Source: Shinella sp. (GTDB taxonomy: Bacteria; Pseudomonadota; Alphaproteobacteria; Rhizobiales; Rhizobiaceae). From it: a stretch of 8,686 bases of DNA. The stretch lies in assembly GCA_003248775.1 (NCBI GenBank), contig QFQX01000082.1, positions 1 through 8,686 on the forward strand, in the 5' to 3' direction. A program made the translations under genes and the position numbers. Shown here one piece after another: positions 4,895 to 8,686 of this stretch (positions are counted from its first letter, which is position 1; each line of letters starts with the position of its first letter). The notes below the pieces were generated by a model, which was not told where the DNA came from, did not search any database, and saw nothing but the letters and a program-made list of their open reading frames with translations.

Positions 4895-6043
4895 ATGGCT
4901 TCATATGTTTTGTCAGGCCCCAAATGGGGGGATGCGACCTATGGCACAGGGGGAGGCCAGGTGTTCTGGAGTTTTGCCACCCGGAGTTGGGGTGGCTACA
5001 ATTTCCAGCCTTTGGCGGATCCAAACTTCCAGCAGCTCATTCGCGATGCCTTCGATACGTGGGAAGCCGTCGCAAATATCGACTTTGTCGAAATGATCGA
5101 CGGGACATCCGCCAATATTCGCATCGGCTGGGATGCCATTGACGGCCCTGACAAGACATTGGGCGAGGCGAGCTGGCAGGCCACGTCGATCAACGGGGTC
5201 AATTATTCCATCAGCGGTGCGGAAATTCGCTTCGATATCGCGGAAAACTGGTCGACGAGCAAGACGGTCGTGGGTGGCCAGCTGTCAAACTTTTACACGA
5301 CAGCCGTTCACGAAATAGGCCATGCCATTGGTCTTGGGCATCCAGACGACAAAACGCAGATCATGTATGCCTTTTCCAATGATCAGGTGACGCTTAACAC
5401 CGGCGATATTGCCGGCGCGCGTGTGCTTTATGGTCCTGCCAAGGCCGTTGGTGCGACGGCCGGCAATGATACATTTGTCCTGACCTTCGGCAATGATGTG
5501 ATCGACGGACTGGCCGGAATCGATACGGCGGTCTTTTCGGCCAGCCGTGCCGCCGTCACCATCGCCAAATCCGGCAATACGATCACGGCGACGGGGCAGG
5601 GTACAGACCAGTTGACCAATATCGAGCGGCTTCAGTTTTCGGACGGGACGCTTGCCTTCGACACGAGCGGCAATGCCGGCCAGGTCTATCGACTCTACAA
5701 GGCAGCGCTCGACCGCACACCCGACCAGGCAGGGCTCGGTTTCTGGATCAAACTGCTCGATGCAGGCAAAAGCGATATCGTCCGGATGTCGGCCAGCTTT
5801 ATCGATTCGGCAGAATTCAAAAACACCTATGGTACGCCGCAGACGGTCAATGACACGGCTTTCATCAGTCTCGTCTACAAAAACGTCCTCGGGCGCTCAC
5901 CGGATGCCTCCGGTTTCAGCTTCTGGGAGAACAAGCTTGCGACGGGTTATACACGCGAAACGCTGATGGCGAATTTCTCCGACAGCCAGGAAAACCAGGG
6001 CAATGTTGCCTCCGTCATCAAGGACGGCATCTGGTACGTGTAA
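4895..6043 (+). CDS. Matrixin-like zinc metalloprotease with DUF4214 repeats, probably type I secreted
   Basis: This 382-residue protein has a metzincin zinc site HEIGHAIGLGH at 139-149 (ligands H139, H143, H149; catalytic base E140). A Met-turn follows at M157 in QIMYAFS, closer to matrixins than to serralysins. About 186-256 is a short RTX-like stretch (AGNDTFVLTFGNDVIDGLAG, then LTNIERLQFSDGTLAFD) without a run of nonapeptide calcium repeats. About 260-378 carries two DUF4214-type units, each with a Y-x3-L-x-R-x-PD-x2-G-x2-FW pattern (265-284, and about 330-350). There is no N-terminal signal peptide. This architecture is usual for proteins exported through a type I (ABC) secretion system by a C-terminal signal. 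No transporter genes are in the window. Start choice is firm (GGGAGAGG before ATG). The target protein is unknown. Confidence 0.88.
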   Translation: MASYVLSGPKWGDATYGTGGGQVFWSFATRSWGGYNFQPLADPNFQQLIRDAFDTWEAVANIDFVEMIDGTSANIRIGWDAIDGPDKTLGEASWQATSINGVNYSISGAEIRFDIAENWSTSKTVVGGQLSNFYTTAVHEIGHAIGLGHPDDKTQIMYAFSNDQVTLNTGDIAGARVLYGPAKAVGATAGNDTFVLTFGNDVIDGLAGIDTAVFSASRAAVTIAKSGNTITATGQGTDQLTNIERLQFSDGTLAFDTSGNAGQVYRLYKAALDRTPDQAGLGFWIKLLDAGKSDIVRMSASFIDSAEFKNTYGTPQTVNDTAFISLVYKNVLGRSPDASGFSFWENKLATGYTRETLMANFSDSQENQGNVASVIKDGIWYV

Positions 6044-6205
6044 TTTGGCCACAAGCGGCAAGAAGGCGTGCAAATTCGACGGTTTAAACGGTTAAGGCAA
6101 GGCGTCCGCATTGCCAGCGCCGGCGAATTGGCCTACTGAATTTAGACATCATTGGCTGTTTTGTGAGCGATAGTTTTATCCTCAGAAGAATAGAGAACGG
6201 ATTGC

Positions 6206-7633
6206 ATGCGGATTCTGCCTTTCCCGACCAAGAACGCCCGCAAGCTCGCGAACCCCATCGCGGACTGGTCACAGCAGGAAATTGCAGATTTCTACCGCGC
6301 ACACCGTCTTCTGGCCGAAAATGGCGCGGCCATCGGTATCGATCGGGGTGTCAGCGATATCGGTGAGCCATGGCTCGTTTTCTTCGACCTGACGTCGCAG
6401 GATGTTTTCCTGCATGTGGCGCGGATTGATGGCTGCTGCCATCTCATCTGCGATCCGCTGAACCTGCGCCTGTCGGCTGCCAGCATTCCGTCGCTGGTCA
6501 TGGAATTCGAGACGTCCGTTCGCGCCTATCTTTCCATTCGATCCGACCATGCAAAAAATGTCGTCATTCATCCGGCGGCACGCATCATCATGTCGATCTC
6601 GGCCATTTTCCTGCTGTTCAAGCTGGAAAACAACGAGGCGCAGGCCAAGGGTCTGTCCGACAAGACTTCTTCCGGCGCAAACGACGCCAGCGGCCCGGTC
6701 CGGTTGATCGACAAGTCGGGAACGGCGCTGGCGCGTGCCCAGAATGCCTTTGCCCGCGCATTCGACGCGGTTGATGCCCCGGCCAATGCGGCACTTCTCG
6801 CCGGCGTCATCCTGGCTGGCGAACTGGCCATCGCTTCAGACCCGAAGACGATGGATACCGACAAGACGGTGAGCCTGCCCCAGCATGAGCAGCAGCCGGT
6901 GTTGCAGGCTCTGGAAGGGTCCGAGCAGCACAAGATGATTGCGCAGCAAATCGAGACAGCTGCCCATCGTCATGCGGCGGAGCAAAACCAGGCACCCGCA
7001 GAAGGACTGCACGGCGAAAAAGCGCAACAGCAGAAGACGCATCTCTCGGTCCCCACGACGATGACGCAGATCGATGTCCGGCATGTCGAAAATGCACCGG
7101 GGGATATGATCGCGCCTCCCAATACGGCGGCACGTGAACTTGCCAAGCTTGAGATTGCCACCGCCGTGTCGGCGCCCATGGCACGCACGAACGCACCGGA
7201 ACCGGAAGCCAGCAGCAGCAATGGTCTGAAGTCTCTTGCAAACGAGACGATCAAGACCGGCGGTGTCCTTCTGACGGAGACAAAAACGGTACCGGTTGCG
7301 GTGATGCCGGTTGCATTACCGGTGGAAACCAAAACGCATACCATCGTGTCGCTGGAGACTCTGGGGAACATTGCCGCCAATGCCGGTTTCAACCTGGCGA
7401 CGGCCTACGATGACGCCAAATCCTACGCCCTGAAGGAATATCTGACGCAGAAGATGGGCGGCCAGTTCACCTTTGAATATCAGAGCGGCAAGCTGCTGAT
7501 CGAGCAGACCGATGTCGAATCTCTGAAGGCGAGCGACATGGGCGTCTGGACCAATGTGTCGGCCGACCACAGCACGATGACGGTTGTCGGCAAGGCTGCG
7601 CTGATCGATGATGTGCTGACTTTCTTCAGCTGA
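6206..7633 (+). CDS. Protein of unknown function with hydrophobic segments and a low-complexity middle
   Basis: I do not recognise this 475-residue protein. Residues 1-125 look globular (WSQQEIADFYRAHRLLAENG, then EPWLVFFDLTSQDVFLHVAR). A short hydrophobic segment follows at about 127-138 (IIMSISAIFLLF), and a second at about 193-210 (ANAALLAGVILAGELAIA). Residues about 212-380 are rich in Gln, Ala, Glu and Thr and probably disordered. The last 95 residues (NIAANAGFNLATAYDDAKSY to the end LIDDVLTFFS) look folded again. The gene starts 162 bp after the protease on the same strand, with only a modest GAGAACGG before the ATG. It may share a role with the protease, perhaps as an envelope-linked partner, but that is inference. 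Its stop overlaps the convergent glycosyltransferase gene by 8 bp. Confidence 0.75.
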   Translation: MRILPFPTKNARKLANPIADWSQQEIADFYRAHRLLAENGAAIGIDRGVSDIGEPWLVFFDLTSQDVFLHVARIDGCCHLICDPLNLRLSAASIPSLVMEFETSVRAYLSIRSDHAKNVVIHPAARIIMSISAIFLLFKLENNEAQAKGLSDKTSSGANDASGPVRLIDKSGTALARAQNAFARAFDAVDAPANAALLAGVILAGELAIASDPKTMDTDKTVSLPQHEQQPVLQALEGSEQHKMIAQQIETAAHRHAAEQNQAPAEGLHGEKAQQQKTHLSVPTTMTQIDVRHVENAPGDMIAPPNTAARELAKLEIATAVSAPMARTNAPEPEASSSNGLKSLANETIKTGGVLLTETKTVPVAVMPVALPVETKTHTIVSLETLGNIAANAGFNLATAYDDAKSYALKEYLTQKMGGQFTFEYQSGKLLIEQTDVESLKASDMGVWTNVSADHSTMTVVGKAALIDDVLTFFS

Positions 7634-7646
7634 TCATGGCTGAAGA
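7623..7646. repeat. Hairpin across two convergent stop codons
   Basis: TCTTCAGC (7623-7630) pairs perfectly with GCTGAAGA (7639-7646) around TGATCATG. It spans the stop codons of both convergent genes, which overlap by 8 bp. There is no T-run on either side, so it is at best a weak bidirectional terminator or an mRNA 3'-end stabiliser. A second small hairpin, CGGGA/TCCCG, follows at 7655-7667. Confidence 0.45.
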
Positions 7647-8627
7647 CGTAGCACCGGGATTGTCCCGAATCAGCTGCCGATACACGTCCACATAGGCGCC
7701 TGTCATGCGCGCGGCAGTGAAATTCGCCTCATACCGCAGGCAGGCCGCCTCTGCGAAACGTCGGCAAAGCCCATCATCCGCCCAAAGTTGATGCATGGCA
7801 GCGGCCAGGGCCTGCGGATTTTCCGGGGGAATGGTCAGGCCGGTTTCGCCATTCAGATTGACATAACTCGTGCCCGTGCCGATTTCGCAGGAAATCATCG
7901 GTTTGCCGGCCATGGCCGCTTCCACCAGCGACAGGCCAAAAGCCTCCGAGCGAAGATGCGAGGGAAAGGCAAGCGCCCGGCAAAGCGATAGTAAGGCCGT
8001 CTTGTCGGCATCATCGAGGGCCCCGAGGAAATGCAGGTTCGACAGTCCGTCGGCTGCGGCGCGGCTGCGAAAAGTGTCCAGCGCATCCCCGCCGCCGATC
8101 ACCACCACTGGGAGACCCGTGAGGCGGGCGGCTTCATAAAGAATATGAATGCCCTTGTAATAGCGCAGCACGCCAACAAACAGGAAAAAACCGTCGGGGA
8201 AGCGTGTCCGCCAACGAGATAGGCGCTCCGGATCCGGCGCAGGATAATCCGCTTCGTCAAGGCCGAGCGGGATGACCTGAACGCGCTCGCGGTAGCGTTC
8301 GAGAACCGGGCTTGAAGCGAGATAGTTGGGCGAGGTCGCAACGATCCGGTCCGCCCGCGCCAGAAACCGATGCATCAGCGGCGCATAAAACTTCATCAGC
8401 AGTTTCTGCTTCACGATATCGGAATGATAGGTCACCACGACAGGCTTGCCATGCGGCGTGGCGAGTTCCACCAGATCCATGAAGGGCCAGGGGAAATGGT
8501 AGTGGATCACATCCGCCTGTCTGGCCAGGCGGCGAAACGTGCCGAAGGCGGCGCGCGAAAAGGCGGTCGAGGCGATGTCGATGTCACATTTGACCTGGGT
8601 GACGCGGTGATGGGGCTCCGTGGGCAT
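7626..8627 (-). CDS. Family-4 glycosyltransferase, N-terminus missing or frameshifted
   Basis: This 333-residue GT-B glycosyltransferase, group 1 (GT4), would transfer a sugar from a nucleotide-sugar donor in the cytoplasm or at the inner membrane, in polysaccharide or glycolipid synthesis. The C-terminal donor-binding half is complete: FVGVLRYYKG at 150-159, VIGGG at 177, and the E-x7-E motif E228/E236 in SEAFGLSLVEAAMAGKP. The acceptor half starts late, at ASTAFSRAAFGTFRRLA (19-35) and VIHYHFPWPFMDL (40-52). The usual opening strand and Gly-rich loop, roughly 70 residues, are absent. The ATG at 8627 has no ribosome binding site and is probably internal. The frame stays open upstream to a TAA at 8681-8679, and another frame there may continue the protein off the window. 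The acceptor is unknown. Confidence 0.85.
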   Translation of the reverse strand: MPTEPHHRVTQVKCDIDIASTAFSRAAFGTFRRLARQADVIHYHFPWPFMDLVELATPHGKPVVVTYHSDIVKQKLLMKFYAPLMHRFLARADRIVATSPNYLASSPVLERYRERVQVIPLGLDEADYPAPDPERLSRWRTRFPDGFFLFVGVLRYYKGIHILYEAARLTGLPVVVIGGGDALDTFRSRAAADGLSNLHFLGALDDADKTALLSLCRALAFPSHLRSEAFGLSLVEAAMAGKPMISCEIGTGTSYVNLNGETGLTIPPENPQALAAAMHQLWADDGLCRRFAEAACLRYEANFTAARMTGAYVDVYRQLIRDNPGATSSAMIS

Positions 8628-8686
8628 TTCTGCAATAATACCCGCTAAGGGAAAGCGAAGTTGTTTGGATTGAAACGGTTAGCGCG

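Noticed and set aside
4816..4923. Longer Nudix protein starting at 4923
   Set aside because: The extra 36 residues do not resemble the family's N-terminus and would overlap the start of the divergent protease gene and its ribosome binding site.
1..8686. CRISPR array, insertion sequence, rRNA or tRNA genes
   Set aside because: No regularly spaced repeats, transposase, terminal inverted repeats with target duplication, or tRNA-like folds were seen in the window.

Overview
The window reads as DNA from an alphaproteobacterium, most likely Rhizobiaceae (Agrobacterium/Rhizobium type). The reasons are the style of the proteins, the fairly GC-rich codons, a relaxase tail resembling Ti-type TraA, and a matrixin-like protease joined to a DUF4214 region. 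This placement is inference; no rRNA, tRNA or species marker is present.

Left part, about 1-4300: accessory, mobile-type DNA. It opens with the C-terminal end of a probable conjugative relaxase (TraA-like). A tiny downstream gene follows, apparently broken by a one-base frameshift, then about 300 bp without a convincing gene that holds a perfect 14-bp inverted repeat. On the minus strand, in transcription order, lie an XRE/HipB-like regulator, a 30-codon hipA-like remnant, a tyrosine recombinase whose promoter contains a perfect 13-bp palindrome, and a complete Phd/VapC (PIN) toxin-antitoxin pair. A second, unrelated-looking Phd/VapC pair faces the other way on the plus strand at 3621-4297. 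The recombinase and the hipBA remnant therefore sit between two outward-pointing toxin-antitoxin modules. That fits a plasmid or integrated-element stabilisation region where modules have accumulated and decayed.

Right part, about 4339-8686: this looks more like ordinary chromosome or large-replicon cargo. A Nudix hydrolase on the minus strand is divergent from a matrixin-like metalloprotease on the plus strand. The protease has no signal peptide and carries DUF4214-type repeats, as expected of a type I secreted protein. It is followed by a 475-residue protein of unknown function with one or two hydrophobic segments and a low-complexity middle. This protein converges, with an 8-bp overlap of coding ends, on a family-4 glycosyltransferase on the minus strand. 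The glycosyltransferase lacks its N-terminal region in the readable frame, probably through a frameshift or truncation near the window edge.

Regulation visible in the sequence: four sigma-70-like promoters, each overlapping a repeat that could be its own regulator's operator (vapBC-1, vapBC-2, the XRE gene and the recombinase). The recombinase appears to have little or no leader. The most unusual points are the recombinase-promoter palindrome next to the hipA remnant, the 14-bp inverted repeat at 724-760, and the pair of overlapping hairpins at 3452-3483.
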